This document shows positions 1-8,590 of a stretch of 64,000 nucleotides of DNA, piece after piece. The notes beneath the pieces are model-generated. The model had not been told where the DNA came from. It was given only the letters and a program-made list of their open reading frames with translations, and made no database searches. The DNA lies in assembly GCA_937949725.1 (NCBI GenBank), contig CALECT010000078.1, forward strand, positions 27,557-91,556, in the 5' to 3' direction. The stretch is from an uncultured Pseudanabaenaceae cyanobacterium. GTDB lineage: Bacteria; Cyanobacteriota; Cyanobacteriia; PCC-9006; JAAUQQ01. A program made the translations under genes and the position numbers. How positions within the stretch are numbered: the first letter of the stretch is position 1; every line of letters starts with the position of its first letter.

Positions 1-24
1 AGGGACATGCCATGGCACGTCCCT
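1..24. repeat. 24-bp near-perfect palindrome, dispersed-repeat type
   Basis: The first 24 bases form an inverted repeat with a single mismatch, centred on CCATGG and bounded by AGGGACAT and a matching TCCCT end. It lies just beyond the 3' end of chlL. A related 22-bp palindrome with the same GGGACATG...TCCC arms lies at 41989-42010, so this is probably a member of a dispersed intergenic palindrome family, not a gene-specific operator. Confidence 0.6.
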
Positions 25-59
25 AACAAAAGGCTAGATATCTAGGTGAGGCGATCGCC

Positions 60-926
60 CTACACCATCATCAAGTCCAGCTCTTCTTCGCGTTCCTGGG
101 TCTTGGCCTCAGGGGGATTGAGGTAGAAGTCAGATAGCAAGCTGAAGAGTTCGCGATCCGGCGCATCTTGGGGCACTACGCCTTCAGGATTCGAGAGGAG
201 CTGATCCGCAATGCTGAGGTAGTAGTCCGCTACGGGCAGCAAGGAAGGATCTTCCTCGGCCATTTCGAAGACGGTCTTGCCTTTGACACGGGAGACACGG
301 ATGTCTTCGATGAGAGGCAGGATTTCCAGCACAGGCATAGGCACGGACTCGATGTACTTATCAATCAAGTCGCGCTTGGAGGTGCGGTTGCCGATCAAAC
401 CAGCGAGGCGCAGGGGGTGGGTGCGAGCTTTCTCACGCACGGAGGCCGCAATGCGGTTCGCTGCGAAGAGGGCATCGAAACCGTTGTCGGTGACGATCAT
501 GCAGTAGTCGGAATAGTTAAGGGGGGCTGCAAAGCCACCGCAAACCACGTCGCCGAGGACGTCGAAGAGAATGACGTCGTATTCGTCAAAGGCGTTGAGT
601 TCTTTGAGGAGTTTGACGGTTTCGCCAACCACATAGCCGCCGCAACCGGCACCAGCAGGGGGACCACCGGCCTCGACGCAATCTACGCCGCCGTAGCCCT
701 TATAGATGACATCTTCAGGCCAGATATCTTCGTAGTGGTAATCCTTCTCTTGAAGGGTGTCGATGATGGTGGGAATCAGGAAGCCCGTGAGGGTGAAGGT
801 GCTGTCATGCTTGGGGTCGCAGCCGATTTGTAGAACCTTCTTGCCACGCTTGGCTAAGGCGACGGAGATGTTGCAGCTAGTGGTGGACTTGCCAATGCCA
901 CCTTTGCCATAGACCGATAGTTTCAC
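60..926 (-). CDS. chlL: Light-independent protochlorophyllide reductase, iron protein ChlL
   Basis: ChlL is the ATP-dependent [4Fe-4S] electron donor to the ChlN/ChlB component of dark-operative protochlorophyllide reductase, which makes chlorophyllide without light in the cytoplasm. It is a NifH-family homodimer. The P-loop [13 protein letters not shown] is near the N-terminus. The cluster-ligating cysteines fall in the [10 protein letters not shown] and [11 protein letters not shown] segments, and the switch regions around GCDPKHDST are intact. I chose the GTG at 924-926, giving [10 protein letters not shown] as in the family, because GGGAGAG lies just upstream; an upstream TTG would add five residues. 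Length is about 288 residues, normal for ChlL. chlN often follows chlL in cyanobacteria, but the downstream side is outside the window. Confidence 0.97.
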   Translation of the reverse strand: MKLSVYGKGGIGKSTTSCNISVALAKRGKKVLQIGCDPKHDSTFTLTGFLIPTIIDTLQEKDYHYEDIWPEDVIYKGYGGVDCVEAGGPPAGAGCGGYVVGETVKLLKELNAFDEYDVILFDVLGDVVCGGFAAPLNYSDYCMIVTDNGFDALFAANRIAASVREKARTHPLRLAGLIGNRTSKRDLIDKYIESVPMPVLEILPLIEDIRVSRVKGKTVFEMAEEDPSLLPVADYYLSIADQLLSNPEGVVPQDAPDRELFSLLSDFYLNPPEAKTQEREEELDLMMV

Positions 927-1386
927 GGGCGTCTCTCCCAATTCGAGTTAATAGCGGATGTTATGGGCGAGAGCCTAGGCGATGAATATCACTGGATATC
1001 GCCGCTTCACTCCGCCAGCAGTTTCTTATCTGCACAGCTCGCATTGTTCATCACTTTTGAGGGGCATGGGAAGCCGATCGCAAAACAACTTCATCTATCC
1101 AATTCATTGTTCCGATCCCAGTTACTAATCGCGTAAAAGAACATCTCTGATCATGAAGAAATAACCTTCTAAGCTACGAAACAAATCGATCTTTATCGAC
1201 GTTTTCAACAAAAAGCGGGCTTGATTGAGTTGATAACCTCAGCTTGTGCTCCAAATCACTCCCTCACAGGGAAATTTGGCAAGAGATTAGTTGATTGAAT
1301 GAACAATGGTGAAGCTTCTTACTTAGTGATGTAATCGCTTCAATTTGATGAACTTTGTTTGCGCTTCATGTTAGTTGAGGGGGAAA
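927..1386. other. Intergenic region, chlL upstream side
   Basis: These 460 bases are AT-richer than the flanking genes and hold no convincing ORF or RNA gene. They contain the chlL leader and promoter on the minus strand and the 3' flank of the MFS gene. I could not identify a specific operator. Confidence 0.5.
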
Positions 1387-2604
1387 TTACTCCTCATCAC
1401 TCCTGGCTTGAATCGATAGGGCAAACCAGCCGGTGAGTAGCGTCAAGGCTCCCCCGACGAAGAACGGGACTCGGTAGCCAAAGCTCACCAGCAAGCCGCC
1501 GATGGCAGGTCCGATCGCGTTAGAGATGCTGAGGTAGGAGGCGTTGATGCCCAAGACTTCACCCTGTTCTTTCTCATTACTTTTGCTAGAAAGCAGCGAA
1601 TCAATAATGGGCATGGGGAAAGAATTGATAGCACCGAAAATCCCCATCAAAACAAAGAAAACCAGCAGGTTGGGGGCGGCAGGCATCAGTAAGAACAGCA
1701 GACCGCGCAGCATCAGGGCAATGGCGAGAATTTTGATGAGGGAAAACCGTTTGCGCAGCGGGTCGAGGCCAAAGACCTGGGCGATAAAGCCAAGGATGCC
1801 GACGATCGCAAAAGCAACGGCTAGCATTTTGCTGTTTTGACCCAGGACCTCAATAAAGAAGGGCTGGAAAGCAAAGGCAAAGATGGTGAAGGTGGAGCCG
1901 CTGAGGAAGGTGAGGAGAAATAGGCGGCCGAATTTTGGGCTGCTTAGGGAGGTGATGACTTTGCCCAGTTTGAAATCTGCCCAGGTGAGTTTGAAGGGAG
2001 TACAGGTTTCCGGGGGGTGAGATTCGGGCAGGGCAAAGAAGCAGAGGAGAGTGGCGATCGCGGCAATCACCGCAGAAACCACAAAGCACATGCCCAAGTT
2101 GGTGACGCCGGGCAAGGTAGGCAATTGCAGCGCCAAGTAGCTCAGGGCCGGTCCTGCAATAAAGCCCAGGCGAAAGGTCGCGCCGAAGATGCCAAAAGCT
2201 TTGGCGCGCTGGCTAGGGTCGGTGACATCGCTAATGGTGGCCTGGGCGATGGAGTTGTTGCCGCCGGTAATGCCATCGAGAATGCGGGCCAGGAATAACA
2301 GCCAGGCGACGCTGGCAACGCTAGCCAAAACATTGGAAAAAACGGTGCCGAGGAGACTAATGATGAGAATGGGGCGGCGACCCAGGCGATCGCTCAATCT
2401 CCCTAAGACCGGCGTGGCAAAGAACTGAGACAGGGCATAGCCCGTGGTGAGCAGGCTGGCCTGGAAGTCGCTGAGGCCGAACTGTTTGGCGTAGGGATAC
2501 AGCGTCGGGATGATGATGGTGAAGCTGACCGCGTTGATGAAGGCGATGGAGGTGATGATCCAGAACTGGAGGGGCAGTTTGGCTGGATCGGAGCTGGAGG
2601 TCAT
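1387..2604 (-). CDS. Major facilitator superfamily transporter (TetA-like drug exporter type)
   Basis: This is a 405-residue, 12-helix inner-membrane secondary transporter. The cytoplasmic loop between helices 2 and 3 has the MFS motif A (GRLSDRLGRRP, about residues 68-78). ARILDGITGG and the GPA-type motif (FIAGPALSYL) resemble the TetA/multidrug-resistance exporter subfamily. A central hydrophilic loop separates two six-helix halves. By family it would use the proton gradient to export small molecules; the substrate cannot be deduced. It stands alone, transcribed in the same direction as chlL but 460 bases away, so a shared transcript is unlikely. The ATG at 2602-2604 fits an MFS N-terminus. 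Confidence 0.9.
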   Translation of the reverse strand: MTSSSDPAKLPLQFWIITSIAFINAVSFTIIIPTLYPYAKQFGLSDFQASLLTTGYALSQFFATPVLGRLSDRLGRRPILIISLLGTVFSNVLASVASVAWLLFLARILDGITGGNNSIAQATISDVTDPSQRAKAFGIFGATFRLGFIAGPALSYLALQLPTLPGVTNLGMCFVVSAVIAAIATLLCFFALPESHPPETCTPFKLTWADFKLGKVITSLSSPKFGRLFLLTFLSGSTFTIFAFAFQPFFIEVLGQNSKMLAVAFAIVGILGFIAQVFGLDPLRKRFSLIKILAIALMLRGLLFLLMPAAPNLLVFFVLMGIFGAINSFPMPIIDSLLSSKSNEKEQGEVLGINASYLSISNAIGPAIGGLLVSFGYRVPFFVGGALTLLTGWFALSIQARSDEE

Positions 2605-2896
2605 TAAGCGATTCCTTGGGGGGCTGGCGGAGCGATCGCCTAGATGAAGGAGCTGAAAGCCTCAAAAGAAGAGTTTTCAAGGGCTCAAAGCGTTGCCATC
2701 AGACCATATCAGGCTTTGCCATGACTCAGCTCTACCCGCTGAAAAAGGTGAGTTCCGGGGTGACAACCTAGCGTTCTTTATCGCCTGCACATCTCTATAC
2801 AAAGATTGAGTCTGACCCACTGCAATTGCGGGATACGTAGAGCCTGTGATGTTTTTACACTTCAAGCAACTGAAGTAAACTGCCATCTAATTGACT

Positions 2897-3079
2897 ATGA
2901 AAGTGAGTAAGTCCTCTTGGAGATTTGCCGTAGCAACGACTGGGGGAATGTTTCTGATCGCCACTGGAGTCCATGCCCTGAGCCGTCCTGCTGAGGTGGT
3001 GGATTATGTGTCTACTGGCGTAGAGGAAATCATTCCTGACAAAGAGAAAAGCTCTGATCAAGCGAGCAGCCAGAAGTGA
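2897..3079 (+). CDS. Small predicted secreted or membrane-anchored protein
   Basis: A 60-residue ORF begins with the basic segment MKVSKSSWR, followed by a hydrophobic stretch of about 18 residues (FAVATTGGMFLIATGVHAL) and a charged tail ending in KSSDQASSQK. This pattern fits a signal peptide or single membrane anchor. I chose the internal ATG at 2897 over a TTG two codons earlier. I do not recognise the family. It is included because the signal-like N-terminus is unlikely by chance, but conservation would have to confirm it. Confidence 0.45.
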   Translation: MKVSKSSWRFAVATTGGMFLIATGVHALSRPAEVVDYVSTGVEEIIPDKEKSSDQASSQK

Positions 3080-3413
3080 GCAGGATGCTTGAGACTGTGT
3101 AATCTCTGATGCCTCTTGGTAGGCATGGGATAAGAGCAAGCGTATGGTTCTCGTCAGAATTAGTAGAGGCAAGGTGTAGCTACCGCCAAGCATTTACAGG
3201 ATCAGATGTGCCAGGCCTCAATCTACAGGGCTGAGGTGGGAAGCTCAGCTATCGAGCAGACTCAGCGGCTGGGTTCGTGCGGCGTGGCTCAGAAAAGAAC
3301 TAGTTATCTACAATGGAATTAGGTTCGTTAAGCAGCTGGCGCTTCTTCAATGGAGAGAAGAAGAAGGGGCAGTCCTGCAAGCCTGGAAAGGCGAAAAGCG
3401 AGTCCGAGATTAG

Positions 3414-3770
3414 ATGAGAGGAGAAGTGGTGATTCAGGACCAAGAGACTCGGCAATGGGCAATGATGCTACATCTTTCACAGCTCGCAGGGTTTGTGATT
3501 CCGATGGGTGGCTTAATTCTTCCTATTTTGATCTGGCAGCTAAAGAAAGAGGAAATGCCGGAGCTTGATATCCATGGCAGGATTGTCGCAAACTGGATTA
3601 TTGCCGAAACCATCTACACCATCATTAGTGTCATTTTGGTCTTTTTTATAGTAGGAATTTTCCTTCTCATTCCGCTTTCAATTATTGCGATCGCCTTTCC
3701 TATTATTGGCGCTGTTAAGGCAAATGAAGGCCATACTTGGAAGTATCCTCTATCCATCAATATCTTATAA
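3414..3770 (+). CDS. DUF4870 (Tic20-like) small membrane protein
   Basis: The protein has about 118 residues and three hydrophobic helices. It shows the DUF4870 pattern: an N-terminal WAMMLHLSQLAGFVIP helix, a polar WQLKKEEMPELDIHGRIVANW loop region, then two closely spaced helices (IYTIISVILVFFIVGIFLLI and a following IAIAFPIIGAVKANEG). Function is unknown; DUF4870 proteins are small integral membrane proteins with remote Tic20 similarity. The start is uncertain: ATG at 3414 and GTG at 3426 or 3429 are all possible. AGGAG at about 3419-3423 favours GTG 3429. Confidence 0.8.
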   Translation: MRGEVVIQDQETRQWAMMLHLSQLAGFVIPMGGLILPILIWQLKKEEMPELDIHGRIVANWIIAETIYTIISVILVFFIVGIFLLIPLSIIAIAFPIIGAVKANEGHTWKYPLSINIL

Positions 3771-3874
3771 ATAGAGATCCAGCGAGATCTGTCCAGAGAG
3801 CACTAAAGCTGGGCTATCTCTCGAATTTTTGAGCTAATACAGTGGTCAGCGCTGCGGAATAAGCAATAGTCCAG

Positions 3875-4294
3875 ATGAATGTAATTGAGAACCAAGTTGT
3901 GGCAAATGCATTCAAGCGTTACCCACCCCCGATGCAAGAAAAGCTGATGCATCTGCGTCAATTGGTTCTAGAGATAGCCTCAGAAACAGAAGGCATTAGC
4001 CCCGTAGAAGAGACTCTAAAGTGGGGAGAGCCAAGCTACGTCACCACAAGCGGAAGCACCCTCAGAATTGATTGGAAAGAGGCACAGCCTCACCAATATG
4101 CAATGTATTTCCACTGCCAAACTAAGTTGGTTGATACCTTCAGGAGGCTATACAGAGAGCAATTCACGTTCGAAGGGAATCGCGCAATTGTTTTCCAGGA
4201 AAACGATGAGATCCCTGTTGAGGAATTAAGGCACTGTATTTTGTTGACGCTGACTTACCACAGCAGGAAACATCTGCCGATGCTAGGGGTATGA
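3875..4294 (+). CDS. DUF1801 domain protein (YdhG/YobT family)
   Basis: A 139-residue soluble protein matches the DUF1801 pattern: an N-terminal helical part (YPPPMQEKLMHLRQLVLEIA), then EETLKWGEPSY, the family's hallmark segment, and a C-terminal basic end (HSRKHLPML). The biochemical role is unknown. The insertion sequence begins 66 bases after its stop codon, so any transcript that once ran on into the next gene is now interrupted. GC content and codon use look similar to neighbouring genes. Confidence 0.8.
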   Translation: MNVIENQVVANAFKRYPPPMQEKLMHLRQLVLEIASETEGISPVEETLKWGEPSYVTTSGSTLRIDWKEAQPHQYAMYFHCQTKLVDTFRRLYREQFTFEGNRAIVFQENDEIPVEELRHCILLTLTYHSRKHLPMLGV

Positions 4295-4360
4295 GGGATT
4301 GAAAATTCTTGAGGCGGTTGCTTCGCAAACTTTCAGAGGAATTGCCTGCGCTGTAACTGA

Positions 4361-5704
4361 CAACACTCCGGACAGTTTTCGGGCTCCCTAGGAGGAAAGC
4401 TATCCACCTTATAGAGTGTATTTACAACCAAGCAGATACACAGATGGATAGCCTTAAAGAGATCTTAACCGGCCTACTGGACACAGTGGGCCTTTTCACA
4501 AACCGCACCGGAAGTTCCTACTCACGCTCCTACCGAGCTTGCTGATTGTTTGCGGCAAAGCCAATTACACGAACCTGAGCCGCTACAGCGAGTTATGTGA
4601 GCGGACTTACCGGCGTCACTACAGCCGAGGCATCGGGTTTGAAGCCATCAATCAGAAGCTCATTGAACAGCATGGGTCCAGGTCTGGAATCCAGATTGGA
4701 GTGGTTGATTGCACCTTTGGCGAAAAGAGTGGTCGCCAGACTCCCGGCCTGGATTGGTTTTACAACGGCAAGACCCAGAAAACCGAGAAAGGCTTGGAAT
4801 GGTCCGTGATTAGTATCGTGGACTTGGAGCAACACACGGGCTACAGCCTCAGTGCTCAACAGACTGAAGCCGGGCTAGCGGCTAGAGCGAAGGCCGCCAA
4901 GGAAAAGGGTCAATCGGTGGGGAATCGAGTGGACTTCTATCTGGGTCACCTCACCTATTGCTGCTCCTTTTTTCCATCGCGAGCCAAGCATCTGGTGGGA
5001 GACCTGTTCTACAGCAAGTTCAAGTGGATTCAAGGGGTCAGGGCTTTGGGTCTCCATGCGGTAGGAAAGTTACGCCAAGACGCCAATGTGAACTACCTCT
5101 ATCACGGTCCTCAATCGAGTGGCCCCGGTCGCAAAAAGAAATATGCGGGCAAGGTGGATTGGAACAATCCCGATTTTCGTCGCCTCAAGCTGCGAGAAAC
5201 ACTCGGTGATGGCACCCAGCTTTATAGTGCGGTCGTCTGGTCCGTCGCCTTCAAGTGCAACATCCAGGTCGTCTATCTACGCAAAACTAAAGCAGGCAAA
5301 CGTAGCTATATCCTCTTGTTCTCTACCGACCTTGAATTGAGTGCAAGCGATATTTATCGCTTCTACAGCGCTCGTTTCCAGATTGAATTTATCTTCCGCG
5401 ATGCCCGCCAGTTCACAGGGATGAACGATTCTCAGGCTCGCAACCCTGAGGCTCTAGACACCCAGGTCAATGCTAGTCTCACCGCGCTCAATCTCGCTAA
5501 AGCCGCCTTGAGACCTGAACATCTGCGAGACAAGCCCATCCCCTTTTCTCTCGCTTCGCTCAAACGTAGGGCCCTCAACGAACATCTCCTTGAGCGCTTT
5601 TTTTCTCACTTCGACCTTGACCCGAGTTTGATTAAATCAACACCTGAATGGTCAAACCTCCTTGAGTACGGCACCATAGCCTCTTAATACTGTCCGGAGT
5701 GTTG
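4361..5704 (+). mobile_element. Complete IS4-superfamily-like insertion sequence with 16-bp terminal repeats and 6-bp target duplication
   Basis: The element is 1344 bp. Its left end CAACACTCCGGACAGT at 4361-4376 is repeated exactly in inverted orientation at 5689-5704. The 6-bp sequence AACTGA flanks it on both sides (4355-4360 and 5705-5710), the expected target-site duplication. One transposase reading frame fills the interior. Intact ends and a perfect duplication suggest a fairly recent insertion. The target lay just 5' of the Imm63-like gene; removing the element and one duplicate restores a continuous DUF1801-to-Imm63 spacer of about 84 bases. Confidence 0.9.
4444..5687 (+). CDS. DDE transposase of IS4-superfamily type, with an apparent frameshift near its N-terminus
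   Basis: The long frame (open to 5687) contains GKANYTNLSRYSELCERTYRR near its start and the IS4-type signature Y-x2-R-x3-E in FYSARFQIEFIFRDARQF. The first catalytic Asp is probably in GVVDCTF. The frame has no good ATG; a TTG at 4539 would be an unusual start. The plausible N-terminus, ATG 4444 (MDSLKEILTGLLDTV), is in another frame. Translation upstream of 4539 in the long frame gives family-like KPHRKFLLTLL from about 4500. One base therefore seems to be missing, or ribosomes must slip, around 4485-4495. Either the copy is inactive or its product depends on frameshifting. Family placement is from recognised motifs. Confidence 0.75.
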
Positions 5705-5722
5705 AACTGACTGAGGACATGA

Positions 5723-6169
5723 GTGAGGATGATGACTCTGACGCAGATACAGCAAAAATATCGCGATATTGCAGTGTCACTGGGCTGCGAAGGAACGCTG
5801 CCCACTGCTCCCCAGCATGACGGCAGTGCCCATGCTGAGCATATCGGTGACAATTATGTCTTTGTGGTGACCGAACGCGGCCGTGAGTTGAAACGTCAGC
5901 AAACAACGGATCCAGAAGAATTGCTTTCGTGGTTTGTTCGGGGCCTAACGGCTAGCATTGCGCGGGGGTGGGAGCTTCAGAATCGCGTTTCATCCCAAGA
6001 TTCAAGACGGCTCTGGTTCAAGAAGCACGTTGCACTGTTGCAGGAAATCAACCCTGCTTGGGCAAAAGAACAGGCCTGTGAATATGAGGATGTGTTGGTG
6101 CGTCACCCATTTGATGATGCGGTTCGCGATTCCTCTGAAAGCTTGCGAAGCAATCGTTTCGATTCCTGA
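5723..6169 (+). CDS. Imm63-like immunity protein (orphan)
   Basis: The product is 148 residues and cytoplasmic. It resembles the Imm63 family of polymorphic-toxin immunity proteins: an AEHIGDNYVFVVTERGRELKRQQTTDPEELLSW-type segment (about residues 38-70), then WELQNRVSSQDSRRLWF and a C-terminal EDVLVRHPFDD. Imm63 members normally neutralise a cognate secreted or contact-dependent toxin, but no toxin gene lies nearby. GAGGA at 5713-5717 sits five bases before GTG 5723, which supports that start; ATG 5729 and 5732 are alternatives. The insertion sequence ends only 18 bases upstream, so the native promoter is probably displaced. Assignment is from remembered family motifs. Confidence 0.65.
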   Translation: MRMMTLTQIQQKYRDIAVSLGCEGTLPTAPQHDGSAHAEHIGDNYVFVVTERGRELKRQQTTDPEELLSWFVRGLTASIARGWELQNRVSSQDSRRLWFKKHVALLQEINPAWAKEQACEYEDVLVRHPFDDAVRDSSESLRSNRFDS

Positions 6170-6193
6170 TACGGAATCCATTAGAGTTGGGGC

Positions 6194-7282
6194 ATGGTCA
6201 AGCTTTTACATTCATTTCTACGTGGTGGAGTGGCGCTCTTGAGCGTTATGGTCTTCGCCACTGCTTGTGCTCCGCAGACCGGGATTTCCCTGCCTGGCAA
6301 GAAAAGCGAGTTGAGCCAACGCCAGCAAGAGTCTGATTGGGAAGAAGTGGGGGAGCTGCCGCTTCCGCTAGAGTCTCACCAAATGGTGAAGCTGGGCGAC
6401 TTTATCTATGTGCTGGGGGGATGGAATGACAAAAAGGGGCCCTATGCTGAGGTTTACTTTACCCGGCTTACCAGCGAGGGTTCTTTAGGCGATTGGCAAG
6501 AAGCCACTGCGGCGATGCCGCTGAGGTTGCAGCACCATGCTGTTATCGTCCACAACGAAGCGCTCTATGTTTTAGGTGGAGATAATGGCTTCTTTGAAAA
6601 GAGCAAGGTTTCAGATCGCATTTTTCGAGCAGTTCCTAATGCCCAGGGCGACATCACAGACTGGGTCGAGGTGGGTCAGCTGCCGGAGCCGCTGACGATC
6701 CATGGCGTGACGACGATTGATGATCAGGTTTATGTGATTGGCGGAAGCCAGACGTTTCGGCCCGGCAGTACGGTTTCGGATGGAGTTTTTACGGCGAAGA
6801 TTTCGGCCGAAGGTGAGTTTGGCGAGTTTGAGAAGCTGGCCTCGTTTCCCAATCCGATTGGTTGGTTGACGGCGACGGCTATTGATGGCCGAATTTTTGC
6901 GATTTCGGGCAAGGAACAGTTTAGTCCGACTCGCTTAATAGAGAAGGTTTGGGTCGCTGAGGCGGAGGCTGATGGGCAGTTATCGCCCTTTGAACCCATT
7001 AGTACCGTGGTGCCTCGGGAGCGTCACACCACTGTTCTGCTGGATCGCACGCTGGTGGTGATTGCGGGGGGTGGGGCTAAGCGTGTGCTGTCGTCGGTTG
7101 AAGCGGGGGAGGTTGATGGAGACGGGAATATTGCCAATTGGACGGAACTTTCCCCGTTGCCAGAGCCGCGCTATGCCCATGCGGTGTTTGCTCATGATGG
7201 CGATATTTATGTGTCGGGAGGGTTTGTGCGCTATGGCAGTAATGAAACCAGCAGAAAGGTATTTAGACTCTCTTCAAACTAA
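6194..7282 (+). CDS. Kelch-repeat lipoprotein
   Basis: A 362-residue exported protein begins with a basic hydrophobic signal and a lipobox ending FATAC, which predicts lipidation at Cys 25. The mature part has six blade-like kelch repeats, each with a hydrophobic strand plus Gly-Gly or Ser-Gly: IYVLGG, LYVLGG, VYVIGG, IFAISG, VVIAGG and IYVSGG. Between them lie W-containing segments such as GDWQEATAAMP and TDWVEVGQLPEPL. This predicts a six-bladed beta-propeller anchored to a membrane facing the periplasm. Kelch propellers commonly bind proteins or glycans; no catalytic motif is visible. It starts 24 bases after the Imm63-like gene and may share its transcript. Confidence 0.8.
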   Translation: MVKLLHSFLRGGVALLSVMVFATACAPQTGISLPGKKSELSQRQQESDWEEVGELPLPLESHQMVKLGDFIYVLGGWNDKKGPYAEVYFTRLTSEGSLGDWQEATAAMPLRLQHHAVIVHNEALYVLGGDNGFFEKSKVSDRIFRAVPNAQGDITDWVEVGQLPEPLTIHGVTTIDDQVYVIGGSQTFRPGSTVSDGVFTAKISAEGEFGEFEKLASFPNPIGWLTATAIDGRIFAISGKEQFSPTRLIEKVWVAEAEADGQLSPFEPISTVVPRERHTTVLLDRTLVVIAGGGAKRVLSSVEAGEVDGDGNIANWTELSPLPEPRYAHAVFAHDGDIYVSGGFVRYGSNETSRKVFRLSSN

Positions 7283-7327
7283 AGGCGTCATTTTAATTTC
7301 TGGATAGCTCACAGAAGGAAAAATTCA

Positions 7328-8188
7328 ATGTATTCGCGACGCGGATGGACAAAAATGTATTGGGATATAGTCGATCAGCTTTATTGGTCTCCCAAGTATT
7401 TAGGAATGAAGTCGATTCCACAAAAGTATTGGCAAGTCAGTGGTGATAAAGTTGCCGTGCCAAAGTCTATGACGAATCCAAAAGGACCGCTATATCGTCG
7501 AGATAAATCGACAGCAGACTTTTGGCCATACATTCAACGCCAAGAAGAGCCCTTTAACCATATCTTCGAGCTTGTATTTTCCATCATGCCTGGCGATGCA
7601 CTTGCAGAAATCTATGGGCACTTTATAGATGCTGGACAAGTAAGAGACTACGAGGCTCATGGACGAGAACTCACTACCAGAATTGGATATAAATGGCTTG
7701 ATAACATCACAACAACTGATGGATTCTACACATCAAAAGACTCTATTCTGGCTGTTGAGTTGAAATTCAATGCAAAAACATCGCTGGACCAGATCGCGAA
7801 ATACGTTATGGCAATTACCGCAGAACAAATGGTTTCAGGGATACGCCAGAATCTGAACCTGTTGTATATTTTCCCCACTAAGCCAGATGAATCTTTTGCA
7901 GCTCAGACGGGCTTAGGCCGCTTTGATATAAATGAAGAGCTGCTTTCAAAATTGGCATCTGCACCAGAAAATAAATCGATCCGCTTGTTCTATGAGAAGC
8001 ATAGTAAGGAGATCTCTAAAACGCTGCGACACCTAGAGATAACTTGCATTGCATGGACTGATCTCTTGCAAGCTCTAACGAGCTATTCAGAGCAGCTTGG
8101 AGATACAACTGGAGATCAAACGCTCAAGCGGTTGATTGGTGGTCTTGTTGATGAAATATTAGTTCATCCACTATCAAATGTGACTTAG
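7328..8188 (+). CDS. Predicted PD-(D/E)XK nuclease-like protein, orphan
   Basis: This 286-residue soluble protein has no name I recognise. Residues around 135-165 read DGFYTSKDSILAVELKFN followed by SLDQIAKYV. This is the D...(E)xK...Q arrangement of PD-(D/E)XK restriction-like nucleases, with Glu and Lys in VELK. The flanking regions are mixed alpha/beta and rich in aromatic residues (MYWDIVDQLYWSPKYLG at the start). AAGGAA lies about seven bases before the ATG. The gene is visibly AT-richer than its neighbours, suggesting acquisition by transfer. Specificity, partner methylase and true function are unknown. Confidence 0.6.
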   Translation: MYSRRGWTKMYWDIVDQLYWSPKYLGMKSIPQKYWQVSGDKVAVPKSMTNPKGPLYRRDKSTADFWPYIQRQEEPFNHIFELVFSIMPGDALAEIYGHFIDAGQVRDYEAHGRELTTRIGYKWLDNITTTDGFYTSKDSILAVELKFNAKTSLDQIAKYVMAITAEQMVSGIRQNLNLLYIFPTKPDESFAAQTGLGRFDINEELLSKLASAPENKSIRLFYEKHSKEISKTLRHLEITCIAWTDLLQALTSYSEQLGDTTGDQTLKRLIGGLVDEILVHPLSNVT

Positions 8189-8289
8189 GCAAATCATCTG
8201 CAACAACAGAATCCACATCACCAGTAACAGCAGTAGATTAAGTGTTGCAGAACTAATTGGCTGCTAAACAGTCAATCATTGATAGGACA

Positions 8290-8498
8290 TCACGATCGCC
8301 TCGCAAAGTTCTACAGCAACAAGCGATGTATAAAGATATAACCACCGCCCACCTTCTGTAAAAGTATCCGCTCCACTCCCCAATCCAAAAACTTTGAATA
8401 ATTCCAAGGAGTTGAGCCATTGCGCCACAGCATCACCCGCAGTAGCAAATGCTTAAGGCAAGCCTCACCTCCGCCCAAGCTCCAGCCAAGCATCCCCC
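8290..8498 (-). pseudogene. Remnant of a NACHT-type NTPase C-terminus
   Basis: Reading the minus strand, about 60 codons encode SLGGGEACLKHLLLRVMLW, PWNYSKFLDWGVERILLQ and then KVGGGYIFIHRLLL. This matches the conserved C-terminal segment I recall from cyanobacterial NACHT-family membrane proteins. The frame stops at a TAG (8311-8313) exactly where these proteins usually continue with Glu-(Tyr)-Phe-Ala. Beyond it the frame still reads NFARRS before a TGA at 8290-8292. The rest of the gene is missing; the thioesterase gene follows upstream. I read it as a decayed fragment of a defence or signalling NTPase. The frame continues open to 8649 but that part is not family-like. Confidence 0.5.
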
Positions 8499-8590
8499 AA
8501 GTGCTGCTGATTTGGTAGTCAAGAATTAGAGCTGCAATGTTTAAGGAGAGGAAGCCGAAAAAGCTAAAGAAAAGCGTCGAACAATGGATC

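Noticed and set aside
168..833. Long plus-strand open frame opposite chlL
   Set aside because: Shadow of the chlL coding strand; composition reflects antisense codons.
4480..4500. Programmed -1 frameshift site in the transposase
   Set aside because: The CTT-TTC stretch is a poor slippery heptamer, so a one-base deletion is at least as likely; no downstream structure was evident.
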